A stretch of DNA of 43,335 nucleotides, taken from positions 1 to 43,335 of the forward strand of contig PHEU01000024.1 in assembly GCA_002841295.1 (NCBI GenBank). Direction: 5' to 3'. Numbering within the stretch: the first letter of the stretch is position 1; each line of letters opens with the position of its first letter. Below the pieces are notes generated by a model, which saw only the letters and a program-made list of their open reading frames with translations, did not search any database and had not been told where the DNA came from. Source of the DNA: Actinobacteria bacterium HGW-Actinobacteria-6 (GTDB lineage Bacteria; Actinomycetota; Coriobacteriia; Anaerosomatales; Anaerosomataceae). This document shows positions 1 through 8,190 of the stretch, in pieces. The translations under genes and the position numbers were made by a program.

Positions 1-176
1 TCCGCGAATCCAGGGCTAGCCGGGTGAAGTATCGCTACTACCACAAGCAGTGGGGCTACCTGAGCAAGTTCGAGCGTGTACTGTGCGTGGGCTGCGGCCG
101 ATGCGCGCGGGCCTGTCCTGCCGGCATCAATCCGGTGAATGTCATCGAGGCGCTGCAGACGGGGGAGGTGCGATGA
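1..176 (+). CDS. Hydrogenase-associated 4Fe-4S subunit (sulfhydrogenase beta-like), C-terminal fragment
   Basis: This is the last 57 residues of a protein whose start lies before the window; the frame is set by the stop at 174-176. The fragment contains a basic stretch followed by CVGCGRCARACP, a ferredoxin-type 4Fe-4S ligand set, and then the short tail typical of sulfhydrogenase beta / anaerobic sulfite reductase A-like iron-sulfur subunits. These subunits pass electrons between the flavin subunit and the hydrogenase dimer in the cytoplasm. The stop overlaps the start of the next gene (ATGA), so the two are translationally coupled. Identity rests on the cluster motif and on the order beta-gamma-delta-alpha, which matches group 3b [NiFe] hydrogenases. 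The N-terminal part, which should hold another cluster, cannot be seen. Confidence 0.75.
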   Translation, partial: RESRASRVKYRYYHKQWGYLSKFERVLCVGCGRCARACPAGINPVNVIEALQTGEVR

Positions 177-1036
177 ACACCAAAGTGGACGATTGCCCGC
201 GTGACATCGATGCGAATCCGTATCATCCGTGGCCTGCACGAATCACGTCGATCATGGATCTCACTGACAAGGAGAAGCTCTTCGAGCTTCGAATCATCGA
301 CGAGGACGTTCGCGAAGCGTTCAAATTCGACTCTGGACAGTTTGTTGAACTCTCCATATTCGGTGTCGGCGAAGCACCGATATCGATTTCCTCGGCACCC
401 AGCAAGCAGGGCTTCATCGAGTTGTGCGTCCGTGACTCGGGTGACGTTACCGGCGCGCTGCACGCGAAGCAGTGCGGTGATGTCGTCGGGCTGCGCGGTC
501 CATATGGCCGGGGATTTCCGTTTGAGGAGATGAAGGGACACGACATTCTGCTCGTGGCAGGCGGTCTTGGCATCGCGCCCCTGAAGTCCCTGATCAACCA
601 CATCCATGATGAGCGGCACGAGTTCGGCAAGGTCACGATCTTGTACGGGTCGAGGAATCCCTCAGAGGTGCTGTTCCGTCATCAGTTCGAGATGTGGAAG
701 CACCGGGACGACTTCGACCTGATCCTGACCGTCGACCAACCGGATGAGACTTGGGACGGCGAAACAGGCCTGGTGACGAAGCTCTTCGATGGCCTTGATG
801 TGGATCCGGACAACACGTATGGGGCTATCTGCGGACCTCCGGTCATGTACAAGTACGTGATCGACGAGATGCGGAAGAAGTCTATGGATGTGGACCGCAT
901 CTACGTTTCCTTCGAGCGTCGCATGAAGTGCGGCATCGGCAAGTGCGGCCATTGTGGTGTCGGCCATCAGTACACGTGCGTCGACGGCCCGGTCTTCAAT
1001 TACTGGGAAGCCATGAACTTGCAGGGGGCGATTTAG
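173..1036 (+). CDS. hydG: NAD(P)H/FAD-binding gamma subunit of group 3b [NiFe] hydrogenase (HydG/AsrB-like)
   Basis: The product is a 287-residue ferredoxin-reductase-type flavoprotein. An N-terminal beta-barrel would bind FAD (the segment around PYGRGFPF and the preceding RxxS-like SISSAPS stretch). A Rossmann half carries GGLGIAPLKS and YGSRNP for NAD(P). The C-terminus has a 2Fe-2S-type cysteine set (CGIGKCGHCGVG, then a fourth Cys in YTCVDG). This is the family architecture of sulfhydrogenase gamma and anaerobic sulfite reductase B. I chose the ATG at 173 because it overlaps the upstream stop in an ATGA and gives the family-like N-terminus; the open frame runs further up but only through the preceding gene. 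The expected role is electron exchange between NAD(P)H and the hydrogenase clusters. Confidence 0.88.
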   Translation: MNTKVDDCPRDIDANPYHPWPARITSIMDLTDKEKLFELRIIDEDVREAFKFDSGQFVELSIFGVGEAPISISSAPSKQGFIELCVRDSGDVTGALHAKQCGDVVGLRGPYGRGFPFEEMKGHDILLVAGGLGIAPLKSLINHIHDERHEFGKVTILYGSRNPSEVLFRHQFEMWKHRDDFDLILTVDQPDETWDGETGLVTKLFDGLDVDPDNTYGAICGPPVMYKYVIDEMRKKSMDVDRIYVSFERRMKCGIGKCGHCGVGHQYTCVDGPVFNYWEAMNLQGAI

Positions 1037-1780
1037 ATGGCGCCTCGCGTGGTGATCATCGGCTTGGCGAGCGACTTCGGCTGCCAGGTCCAGGTGACGA
1101 ACATGGAAGACCATCTCCTCGACGTTCTCGGCCTCATGGACCTTGCGTACTGGCAGCTCGCGTCGAGCGGACATCTGCCTGATGAGTATGACGTCGCCGT
1201 CATCGAGGGTGCCGTTACGACCGCCGAGCACGTGGAGACGCTGCGTCGTGCGCGTCAAACGGCTGCGGTCGTCATCGCCCTCGGCTCGTGCGCCGTGACC
1301 GGCGGAATTCCGGCACTTGCCGGTACTGCCGACTTCGATTCGCGGTACGGCGTTGTGTACGGTGACGGCGTTCAAGTCGCGCCCGGTCGCCAGTCTCCGA
1401 TGCCGATTTCCTCGGTCATCAGCGTGGACTACCACGTGCCCGGATGTCCCATCGATCCGTCCGAATTCGTCGGAGTGCTCTCCAGAGCCCTTATGGGTCT
1501 CAAGGACAACATGCCGCAGGATCCGATGTGCGCGATCTGCAAGACCAAAGAGAACGTCTGTTTCCTGGACCGCGGCTATGCGTGCCTCGGTCTGGTGACG
1601 CGTACCGGGTGTGGTGCGAAGTGCGTGTCCCTTGGTCGCCCCTGCTCCGGGTGTCGTGGAATCTCGCCTGAGGCGAACATCGCCGCTGCGCGGACCGTGT
1701 ACGCGGACAAAGGCTTTAGCCCGCTTGAGCTTGACCGGTTGTTCGACTTGTACAATGCCGCACGGGAGGCCGTCCTATGA
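1037..1780 (+). CDS. hydD: [NiFe] hydrogenase small (delta) subunit, group 3
   Basis: This 247-residue iron-sulfur subunit of a cytoplasmic [NiFe] hydrogenase (NADH:ubiquinone oxidoreductase 20-kDa family) has no Tat signal. It starts directly after the previous stop. Proximal-cluster ligands would come from the N-terminus (Asp13 and Cys16, where most relatives have Cys-x-x-Cys), Cys85 in the GSC motif and Cys137 in PGCP. The C-terminal third holds Cys165, 168, 175, 183, 192, 196, 203 and 206, enough for two further 4Fe-4S clusters as in group 3 enzymes. The Asp13 substitution is read directly from the codon GAC. It is reminiscent of the Asp ligand reported for the F420-reducing hydrogenase small subunit. 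The protein carries electrons between the NiFe site and the beta and gamma subunits. Confidence 0.88.
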   Translation: MAPRVVIIGLASDFGCQVQVTNMEDHLLDVLGLMDLAYWQLASSGHLPDEYDVAVIEGAVTTAEHVETLRRARQTAAVVIALGSCAVTGGIPALAGTADFDSRYGVVYGDGVQVAPGRQSPMPISSVISVDYHVPGCPIDPSEFVGVLSRALMGLKDNMPQDPMCAICKTKENVCFLDRGYACLGLVTRTGCGAKCVSLGRPCSGCRGISPEANIAAARTVYADKGFSPLELDRLFDLYNAAREAVL

Positions 1781-3039
1781 CCACGCTGACAGTCGAACAT
1801 ATCGCGCGCATCGAGGGCCACGGTACCATCACCGTTGAGATGGAGTCGGGCGTCGTAAGCGACGTACGTATGGACATCGTCGAGGCAGCTCGTTTCTTCG
1901 AGTCGATGGTCGTCGGGCGACGCTTCGACGAGGTATCGCTCATCACCAGCCGCATCTGCGGCATCTGCTCGCCGAACCATGCGCTCACCTCTCTGAAAGC
2001 AGTCGAGGCGGCTCTCGGCATAGAAGTATCCGAGCGAACCGTGCTGCTTCGTAAGCTGCTCCTCTACGGATCGTACCTGCAGAACCATGCGACGCACCTC
2101 TACATATTCGCCGCTCCGGATTTCGTCGGTCTGCCGAGCGTCTTCCCGCTCGCGCAGACGCACCCCGACGTGGTTGAGCGCGCGCTACGTGTGAAGAAGA
2201 CCGGCAATGACCTCACCACGCTCATCGGCGGACGTCCGGTGCATCCGATAACCGCCGTCGTGGGTGGCTTCTCGGCTGAGCCCTCGGTCGCTGAGCTTCG
2301 CGCTATGGCTGTGAGGCTTGAGGCTCTCGTGGCCGATACGATCGCCACCGCCGAGTTGTTCCACTCATTTGAGGTACCGCAGTTCGAGACCTCAGGTGAG
2401 ATGCTGGCGCTCGTGGACGGTTCTGACTACGCGATCTATGGCGGCGAGGTTGCCGCGCTCGACGGGGGCTGGCGTCGTCCGGCTTCCGAGTATCGCAGCT
2501 TCATCTCTGAGCGCGTTGTCGGACACAGCAATGCCAAGCACAGCACGGTCGACGGGCGTACGTTCATGGTTGGATCGCTGCCACGTATCAATCTCTCGGC
2601 GGGTCAGCTCATGCCGCGTGCTGCTGAGATGCTTGCGAAGCTCGGCATCGAGGCGCCGTCGCGCAACTCCTTCCTCAACAACGTATGTCAGGCGGTCGAG
2701 CTTGTGGATGCTGCCGAGCGGTGTGCGATGTACATAGAGCAGCTTCTCGGCATTGGTGGTTCTTCGAAACCTGAATCGTTCTCGGTGCATGCGTCGAGTG
2801 GCGCTGCAGCGTCGGAGGCTCCGCGCGGGACGCTCTACCACGCGTATGGCATCGATGATGACGGCATTATCGTGAGTGGCGATATCATCACACCGACCGC
2901 ACAGAATCTCGGTAACCTTGAGGCGGACATGCGTCTGTTTGCGCCTACAATCGCGGATCTGCCCAAGGATGAGTTCATTTTAGGCATGGAGAAACTCGTT
3001 CGCGCATACGATCCCTGTCTGTCCTGTTCGGTGCATTAA
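1777..3039 (+). CDS. hydA: [NiFe] hydrogenase large (alpha) catalytic subunit, group 3b type
   Basis: The 420-residue catalytic subunit overlaps the small subunit by ATGA. It has the N-terminal L1 motif RICGICSPNH (Cys61, Cys64, His68) and the C-terminal L2 motif DPCLSCSVH (Cys414, Cys417, His420), which together bind the Ni-Fe(CN)2CO centre. The stop codon follows His420 directly, so there is no C-terminal peptide for a maturation endopeptidase to remove. Most catalytic [NiFe] large subunits are made as precursors with a short extension. Together with the three upstream genes this forms a sulfhydrogenase-like NAD(P)-linked enzyme. The normal direction (H2 evolution or uptake) cannot be told from sequence. 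Confidence 0.92.
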   Translation: MTTLTVEHIARIEGHGTITVEMESGVVSDVRMDIVEAARFFESMVVGRRFDEVSLITSRICGICSPNHALTSLKAVEAALGIEVSERTVLLRKLLLYGSYLQNHATHLYIFAAPDFVGLPSVFPLAQTHPDVVERALRVKKTGNDLTTLIGGRPVHPITAVVGGFSAEPSVAELRAMAVRLEALVADTIATAELFHSFEVPQFETSGEMLALVDGSDYAIYGGEVAALDGGWRRPASEYRSFISERVVGHSNAKHSTVDGRTFMVGSLPRINLSAGQLMPRAAEMLAKLGIEAPSRNSFLNNVCQAVELVDAAERCAMYIEQLLGIGGSSKPESFSVHASSGAAASEAPRGTLYHAYGIDDDGIIVSGDIITPTAQNLGNLEADMRLFAPTIADLPKDEFILGMEKLVRAYDPCLSCSVH

Positions 3040-3050
3040 GCCGCTCACCG

Positions 3051-3082
3051 GAGCAGGCGTACCGTTCGCGGTGCGCCTGCTC
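3051..3082 (+). terminator. Hairpin terminator after the hydrogenase operon
   Basis: A 14-bp stem (GAGCAGGCGTACCG pairing with CGGTGCGCCTGCTC, one G-T wobble) with a TTCG loop begins 11 bases after the hydrogenase stop. No T-run follows (GGTGTATAAAGG), so it may be a weak or factor-assisted terminator, or an RNA-stabilising 3' end. It separates the hydrogenase genes from the rnf genes. Confidence 0.6.
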
Positions 3083-3160
3083 GGTGTATAAAGGAGCCAC
3101 AAGGGGTGTGGCGAATCGGGTTCTCTCATACGGGAACGACAAGTGACGGAGGGTGAGCGC

Positions 3161-4459
3161 TTGAGCAAGGCGGCGTTCCGAGGCGGAGTCCATCCGCCAG
3201 AACACAAAGAACAGACGTCGGCGTCCGCTATCGAATGGATGCCGGTTCCGGCACGGCTCGTGATACCGATGAGTCAGCATCTCGGCGCGCCGTGCGCTGT
3301 GCAGGTGGCTGTTGGCGACCGCGTGCGTCGTGGGCAGGTCATCGGTTCGGTCGATGCGATGGTGAGCGCTCCGATCCACAGTCCGGTCGACGGCGAGGTG
3401 GCTGCCATCGGACTGTCGCTCACAGCCGGTGGGATGCGTGTACAGTGCGTGACGGTCACGCCAGACGCCGAGCAGAACCTTGAGGCGTTCGTCCCGGTGC
3501 CCGCAGGCGACGTGCGTGCGACCGTGCGCGCCGCAGGAATCGTTGGGCTCGGCGGAGCGGCGTTCCCCTCGGCAGTGAAGCTGAGTCCTCCTAAGGACAT
3601 GAACGTCACCACGGTCATCCTCAATGGTTGCGAGTGTGAGCCGTACCTGACGTGTGACCACCGTGTGATGGTTGAGTCGCCCGAGCGGGTTGTCGCCGGC
3701 GCGCGCATCATTGCCGAGGCAATCGGCGCAAGCCGGGTCGTGATCGGCGTCGAAGAGAACAAGCCGGATGCGATCGCCGCGCTTCGCGAAGCGGCAATCG
3801 AAGGCGTCGAGGTCAGCTCACTTGTGACCCGTTATCCGCAGGGAGCGGAGAAGCAGCTCATCTGGGCGTTCCTCAAGGCCGAGGTGCCGCACGGCAAGCT
3901 TCCTGCCGCCGCGGGTGCGCTGGTACACAACGTTGCCACCGCTGCTGCGATTGCTGACGCTGTCGAGCTACGCAAGCCGCTGACTGAGCGGGTCGTGACC
4001 GTGACTGGTCGTGTCGCGAAGCCGGGCAACTATCGCGTCCTGCTCGGCACGCTCGTGAGCGACCTCATCGAGTTTGCGGGCGGGTTCTCTGGTGGGGTCG
4101 GACGTGTGATTGCCGGTGGTCCAATGACCGGGCCCGCGCTTGCGGACCTCGACGTGCCGATCGCGAAGGGCTCTTCAGGTATCGTCGTTCTTGGACCCGA
4201 CGAGATCGCGCCGCTCGTTGAAGGCGACCAGGCATGCATTCGCTGCGGAAGATGCTCCGAGGCGTGCCCGATGTTCTTGCAGCCATATCTGATCGCCACG
4301 CACGCCAATCGGCGTGACTGGACAACCGCCGAGATATTCCACCCGGTGGACTGCATCGAGTGCGGTGTCTGCTCATATTCGTGCCCGACGCGGCGACCGC
4401 TTCTGCAGCTGATCAGGCTTGCGAAGGCCGCGGTCATGTCGAAAGGAGCGAAGCTGTGA
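3161..4459 (+). CDS. rnfC: Rnf complex subunit C (NADH-binding, peripheral)
   Basis: RnfC is the NADH-oxidising peripheral subunit of the ferredoxin:NAD+ oxidoreductase, which couples electron transfer to Na+ or H+ transport. The 432-residue product has the family N-terminus FRGGVHPPEHK, the lipoyl-like domain with VGDRVRRGQ, the GLGGAAFP nucleotide/flavin region and two C-terminal 4Fe-4S motifs (CIRCGRCSEACP and CIECGVCSYSCP). I chose the TTG start at 3161: GGAGGG at 3148-3153 sits seven bases upstream, and the protein then begins MSKAAFRGG as in relatives. An upstream GTG at 3143 is in frame but has no ribosome binding site. The stop overlaps rnfD. It is the first gene of the rnfCDGEAB operon, so its promoter should lie in 3083-3147, where a TATAAA at 3087 is a weak candidate. 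Confidence 0.93.
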   Translation: MSKAAFRGGVHPPEHKEQTSASAIEWMPVPARLVIPMSQHLGAPCAVQVAVGDRVRRGQVIGSVDAMVSAPIHSPVDGEVAAIGLSLTAGGMRVQCVTVTPDAEQNLEAFVPVPAGDVRATVRAAGIVGLGGAAFPSAVKLSPPKDMNVTTVILNGCECEPYLTCDHRVMVESPERVVAGARIIAEAIGASRVVIGVEENKPDAIAALREAAIEGVEVSSLVTRYPQGAEKQLIWAFLKAEVPHGKLPAAAGALVHNVATAAAIADAVELRKPLTERVVTVTGRVAKPGNYRVLLGTLVSDLIEFAGGFSGGVGRVIAGGPMTGPALADLDVPIAKGSSGIVVLGPDEIAPLVEGDQACIRCGRCSEACPMFLQPYLIATHANRRDWTTAEIFHPVDCIECGVCSYSCPTRRPLLQLIRLAKAAVMSKGAKL

Positions 4460-5466
4460 GCGACTCCACGGAACTGAAGCCGCGTCTGTCTGTTGCTTCG
4501 TCTCCTCACATCGGGGCAACGGTGACGTGCACGAACATCATGCTTTGGGTTGTAGTGGCGCTGGCTCCAGCTTCCATTTGGGCCATGGTGAGCATGGGAT
4601 GGCCGGCGGTTCAGATGTTCGTGCTGTGCATCGGCTCGGCACTCGGCACCGAGGCTGCCTGGAATGCGATTGCCAAGAAACCACAGACGCTTCTTGATGG
4701 CAGCGCGCTTGTAACGGGCGTGCTGTTGGCGTTGTGTATGCCGCCGATGCTGCCCTGGTGGATGTCGGTCGCCGCAGGCTTCATCTCCATAGCACTCGGC
4801 AAGATGATCTTCGGCGGGCTGGGATGGAACCTCTTCAATCCCGCGCTCGTCGGCCGAGCATTCGTACTCATGTCGTGGGCAGGTGTGCTTTCCAAGCTCC
4901 CGAACAAGGGCTGGTTCAAGACGATCGATGTTGTCGGCGCAGGTGGCTTGGACGCTATCAGTGGAGCCACGCGTCTTGCGATCGCATCGGCTGATCGGGC
5001 TGCGGCCGGCGGCTACGGATTCAACCTGGCTTCTCAGTATCAGCCGCTTCTATGGCGAAACCTCGAGGGCTCGCTCGGTGAGGTTTCTGCCGGGCTGTTG
5101 ATCCTTGGTGGGCTCGTCCTGCTGTTCAAGGGCATCATCGACTGGCGCATTCCTGCGGGGTACATCGGAACCATGGGTCTGCTGTCGTGGGTGTTCGGCT
5201 CCGACCCGATCTTCAATGTCCTGGCGGGCGGCGTTGTGCTCGGTGCGTTCTTCATGGCGACTGACTACGTGTCGTCGCCGATGACCAAGAACGGCAAGCT
5301 TGTTTACGGCATCGGATGTGGTGTCTTCAATGCTGTCGGTAGGTTCTACGGGCCGGCACCGGAGTCTACGACCTTCGCGATTCTGTTCATGAACGGACTG
5401 GCGCCGCTCATCGACAAGATGTTCATTCCTCGGACTTTTGGGTGGGTGAAGCGCAATGAAGAGTAG
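4456..5466 (+). CDS. rnfD: Rnf complex subunit D (membrane flavoprotein)
   Basis: This is a 336-residue integral membrane subunit of the NqrB/RnfD family, with about nine to ten hydrophobic helices. The covalent-FMN motif S-G-A-T is present, with Thr172 as the expected phosphoester attachment residue (ApbE-dependent flavinylation in the family). GTG at 4456 overlaps the rnfC stop as GTGA, and AAAGGAG at 4442-4448 lies seven bases upstream, which fixes the start; longer in-frame extensions run back through rnfC. The 3' end overlaps rnfG by 11 bases. No apbE is visible in the window, so the flavin transferase must be encoded elsewhere. Confidence 0.92.
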   Translation: MSDSTELKPRLSVASSPHIGATVTCTNIMLWVVVALAPASIWAMVSMGWPAVQMFVLCIGSALGTEAAWNAIAKKPQTLLDGSALVTGVLLALCMPPMLPWWMSVAAGFISIALGKMIFGGLGWNLFNPALVGRAFVLMSWAGVLSKLPNKGWFKTIDVVGAGGLDAISGATRLAIASADRAAAGGYGFNLASQYQPLLWRNLEGSLGEVSAGLLILGGLVLLFKGIIDWRIPAGYIGTMGLLSWVFGSDPIFNVLAGGVVLGAFFMATDYVSSPMTKNGKLVYGIGCGVFNAVGRFYGPAPESTTFAILFMNGLAPLIDKMFIPRTFGWVKRNEE

Positions 5467-6043
5467 TCCACTTCGCCTCATTATCCCCGTGGTGTTGACG
5501 TGTATCGCCGCCGCCGCCAGCCTCGCCGCAACGTACACGATCACTGAGCCGCTCATTGTCGCTCAGGAGAAGGCTGCCGAGGAGGCAGCGCTCAAGAGCG
5601 TCTTGCCCGACGCCGTGACCTTTGAAGCTACCGATGCGACCGTGCTCGGCGCGGCTCAGGAGGCTGCCGGTGAATCCAAGGTTGATGCTGTGTATCGCGC
5701 GCTGGACGCGGACGGGCAGACGCTCGGATGGGGACTGAAGGTCGGGTCGCGAGGTTATAGCGGCCTGGTGAAGATGGTTTGGGGTCTGGATAGGGACGGT
5801 AAAGTGCTGGACCTTACAATTCTGAGCATGAACGAGACGCCGGGACTTGGTACGAGGATCAAGACCGAGCCGGCATTCCTGGATCAGTACAAGGCGCTGC
5901 CGAGTGCATTCGCCGAGAAGGACGTGAAGGCGCTCGATATGATTTCCGGAGCGACGAAGTCGTCGAGGTCTGTGAGAGACAGTGCGGTTGCGGTATCGGC
6001 GGTATTCGACGCGGTGCTCAAGACGGCAGGGGAGGTGCGCTGA
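5456..6043 (+). CDS. rnfG: Rnf complex subunit G (FMN-binding)
   Basis: The 195-residue subunit has one N-terminal transmembrane helix (about residues 6-26) and an extracytoplasmic FMN-binding domain. The covalent FMN motif SGAT is near the C-terminus with Thr167 as the attachment residue, and the conserved T-P-G-L-G-T (ETPGLGTR) segment precedes it. The ATG lies inside the last codons of rnfD, an 11-base overlap, and the stop shares a base with the rnfE start (TGATG), so the cistrons are tightly coupled. It relays electrons on the outer face of the membrane between RnfD and the RnfA/E iron site. Confidence 0.92.
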   Translation: MKSSPLRLIIPVVLTCIAAAASLAATYTITEPLIVAQEKAAEEAALKSVLPDAVTFEATDATVLGAAQEAAGESKVDAVYRALDADGQTLGWGLKVGSRGYSGLVKMVWGLDRDGKVLDLTILSMNETPGLGTRIKTEPAFLDQYKALPSAFAEKDVKALDMISGATKSSRSVRDSAVAVSAVFDAVLKTAGEVR

Positions 6044-6666
6044 TGAAAGAATGGCTCAGGGTGTTCAAGAATGGACTCTCGATCGATAACCCGCTGACCG
6101 TTCTCATGATTGGACTGTGCGCCACGCTTGCCGTCTCGAGTCAGGTCGAGGGCTCGCTGTTCATGGGAATCGCAGTCATCTTCGTACTTGTCATGAGCAA
6201 CGCGCTTATCGCGATGCTCCGCAAGGTGATTCCGGCACAGGTCAGAATCCCGATCTTCATCGTCATCATCGCTTCGTTCGTCACGGTGGTCGATCTCTTC
6301 CTGAAGGCGTTCTTCCCGCCGATTTATGCGGTGCTCGGCATCTGGATTCCGCTCATCGTCGTCAACTGCATCATCCTGGGTCGTGCCGAGGCGTTCGCCT
6401 ATCACAACTCAGTATGGCTCTCGATCGCTGATGGGCTCGGCATGGGAATCGGGTTCTCATTCGTATTGCTTGGGCTCGCGTTCATCAGAGAACTATTTGG
6501 CTCGGGCAAGATCGAACTGTTCGGTTCTGCAGTACTCAAAATGCCTTCTGGATACGCGCCTCCCATCATTCTGATGATGTTCCCGGGAGCGTTCATCCTC
6601 TTTGGATTCGTCGTCGCGTTCGTCCGTTGGCTGAACGAACGATCGACCGAGCGGAAGGCGGCGTGA
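6043..6666 (+). CDS. rnfE: Rnf complex subunit E (membrane)
   Basis: This is a 207-residue hydrophobic protein of the RnfA/RnfE/NqrD/NqrE family with six predicted transmembrane helices. Family residues include the cysteines in the LCATLAVSS region and in VNCIILGRAEAF, which by homology help hold an iron-sulfur centre between the RnfA and RnfE pair inside the membrane. It starts within the rnfG stop (TGATG) and ends one base before rnfA. Size and order C-D-G-E-A-B match Rnf operons of anaerobic bacteria. The RnfE assignment rather than RnfA follows the start MKEWLRVFKNGLSIDNP, which is RnfE-type. Confidence 0.92.
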   Translation: MKEWLRVFKNGLSIDNPLTVLMIGLCATLAVSSQVEGSLFMGIAVIFVLVMSNALIAMLRKVIPAQVRIPIFIVIIASFVTVVDLFLKAFFPPIYAVLGIWIPLIVVNCIILGRAEAFAYHNSVWLSIADGLGMGIGFSFVLLGLAFIRELFGSGKIELFGSAVLKMPSGYAPPIILMMFPGAFILFGFVVAFVRWLNERSTERKAA

Positions 6667-6667
6667 C

Positions 6668-7288
6668 ATGCTGACGATTTCGCACTTCCTCTTACTGTTC
6701 GTGGGCGCCGCGCTGATAAACAACATCTTGCTGACTCGCTTCATCGGGCTGTGTTCGTTCTTCGGTATTTCGAACAGCATGAACACCGCTTTCGGAATGA
6801 GCGCAGCCGTGATCTTCGTCATGATGATGGCGAGCACCACCACCTGGCTTGTATGGAAGTTCATTCTGTTCCCGCTCAATATCGGCGAGTTCCTGTACAT
6901 CCCGGCGTTCATCCTCATCATTGCAGCGCTCGTGCAGTTCGTTGAAATGTACCTACGGAAGTCGAGCCCCGCGCTCTATCGTGCGATGGGCATCTACTTG
7001 CCGCTGATCACGACGAACTGTGCGGTTCTGGCGGCCGCTACCGAGGTCTCGAAGCCGGGCTTCTTCAAGATGGCCATGCCGTACAGCTACACGCTTGGGG
7101 AGGCGCTCGTGTACGCCTTCGGTGTGTCGGTCGGTTTTGGTTTCGCGCTTCTGACGTTCACGGCTCTGCGAGAGCGGCTTGATATTGCGCCGGTGCCTCG
7201 CGTACTCAGAGGTAATCCGATGTCGTTCATCACTGCAGGTCTTCTGTCACTTGCTTACGTTGGCCTAGCCGGCTGGTTCGGGCTGTAG
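6668..7288 (+). CDS. rnfA: Rnf complex subunit A (membrane)
   Basis: The 206-residue polytopic protein has six hydrophobic helices and is the partner and paralogue of RnfE. The RnfA signatures NNILLTRFIGLCSFFG near residue 20 and the second Cys in LPLITTNCAVL are visible; the two half-repeats of this fold are arranged head-to-tail in opposite membrane orientation. It starts one base after the rnfE stop. RnfA and RnfE together form the transmembrane electron path and ion channel candidate of the complex. Confidence 0.93.
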   Translation: MLTISHFLLLFVGAALINNILLTRFIGLCSFFGISNSMNTAFGMSAAVIFVMMMASTTTWLVWKFILFPLNIGEFLYIPAFILIIAALVQFVEMYLRKSSPALYRAMGIYLPLITTNCAVLAAATEVSKPGFFKMAMPYSYTLGEALVYAFGVSVGFGFALLTFTALRERLDIAPVPRVLRGNPMSFITAGLLSLAYVGLAGWFGL

Positions 7289-7299
7289 GGGGTATAGGA

Positions 7300-8187
7300 A
7301 TGCTTCTGACAGTCCTCAAAGCGATAGGTGCGCTCTCGGTGCTGGGTCTGGCCGCCGCGTCAATGCTGGCGCTCGCAGCCCGCAAGTTCCATGTCGATGT
7401 CGATCCTCGTGTCGAGGCGATCGCGTCGGCACTGCCGGGTGCCAACTGCGGCGCATGCGGCAACCCTTCATGCTTCTCGGCTGCCGAGGCAATCGCAGCC
7501 GGTAGGCTCCCGGTTACGGCGTGCACCGCGGGCGGGAAGTCCGTTGCCCAGGCCATTGGTGCGCTGATGGGGGACGACGCATGTGATGTCGTGGCAGCTG
7601 TTTCGGTCCGACATTGCGGTGGCGGAACCAACGCGTCTCGGGCATACGAGTATGGCGGGGTTCAGAGTTGTGGAGCAGTTGCCAAGCTTGCAGGTGGCGC
7701 ACTGGTGTGTGCTAGCGGGTGTCTTGGATATGGCGACTGTGTTCGCGCGTGCCCGTTTGGCGCGATGAGCCTCGATGAGCGAGGTCTTCCGGTCATCGAT
7801 TCGGCAAAGTGCACTGGCTGCGGAATCTGCGTGCGTGAATGCCCGAGGGGGCAGATATCCCTCCTCGAACTGGTCTCGGACGCTGCGCCTGTGGTTGTTC
7901 GCTGCAACGCCCACAACAAGCCGCGCGATAGGAAATCATCGTGCTCGGCTTGCTGCATTGCGTGCAAGAAATGTGAGCGTGAGTGCCCCGCCGACGCGAT
8001 TCACGTGATCGACCTGCTTGCGGTCGTCGACTACGAGAAGTGCACTGGCTGCGGTACATGTGTTGAAGTGTGTCCGCAGGACTGTATCGACCTCAATGCC
8101 GGGCACCTCTCGGTTACGGGTGACGGCAAAGGAAAGTCCGCTACCGCAGGCGAGCAGGCTCTCGCCGGTGCCGTCTCGGGGGACTGA
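7300..8187 (+). CDS. rnfB: Rnf complex subunit B (ferredoxin-oxidising, multi-cluster)
   Basis: RnfB accepts electrons from reduced ferredoxin. The 295-residue product has an N-terminal transmembrane helix (about 5-27), then the 4Fe-4S domain with Cys50, Cys53, Cys58 and Cys75 (GANCGACGNPSC). Ferredoxin-type motifs follow at CLGYGDCVRACP, CTGCGICVRECP, CSACCIACKKCERECP and CTGCGTCVEVCP. That gives about five 4Fe-4S clusters, the long form seen in many anaerobes. The ATG is 11 bases after rnfA with a GGGGGTATAGGA stretch upstream as binding site. It is the last core rnf gene and is followed three bases later by the NusG-domain gene. Confidence 0.93.
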   Translation: MLLTVLKAIGALSVLGLAAASMLALAARKFHVDVDPRVEAIASALPGANCGACGNPSCFSAAEAIAAGRLPVTACTAGGKSVAQAIGALMGDDACDVVAAVSVRHCGGGTNASRAYEYGGVQSCGAVAKLAGGALVCASGCLGYGDCVRACPFGAMSLDERGLPVIDSAKCTGCGICVRECPRGQISLLELVSDAAPVVVRCNAHNKPRDRKSSCSACCIACKKCERECPADAIHVIDLLAVVDYEKCTGCGTCVEVCPQDCIDLNAGHLSVTGDGKGKSATAGEQALAGAVSGD

Positions 8188-8190
8188 ATC

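Noticed and set aside
50-172. Longer N-terminus for the hydrogenase gamma subunit from an ATG at 50
   Set aside because: The extra 41 residues are the previous gene in another frame; the ATGA overlap at 173 fits better.
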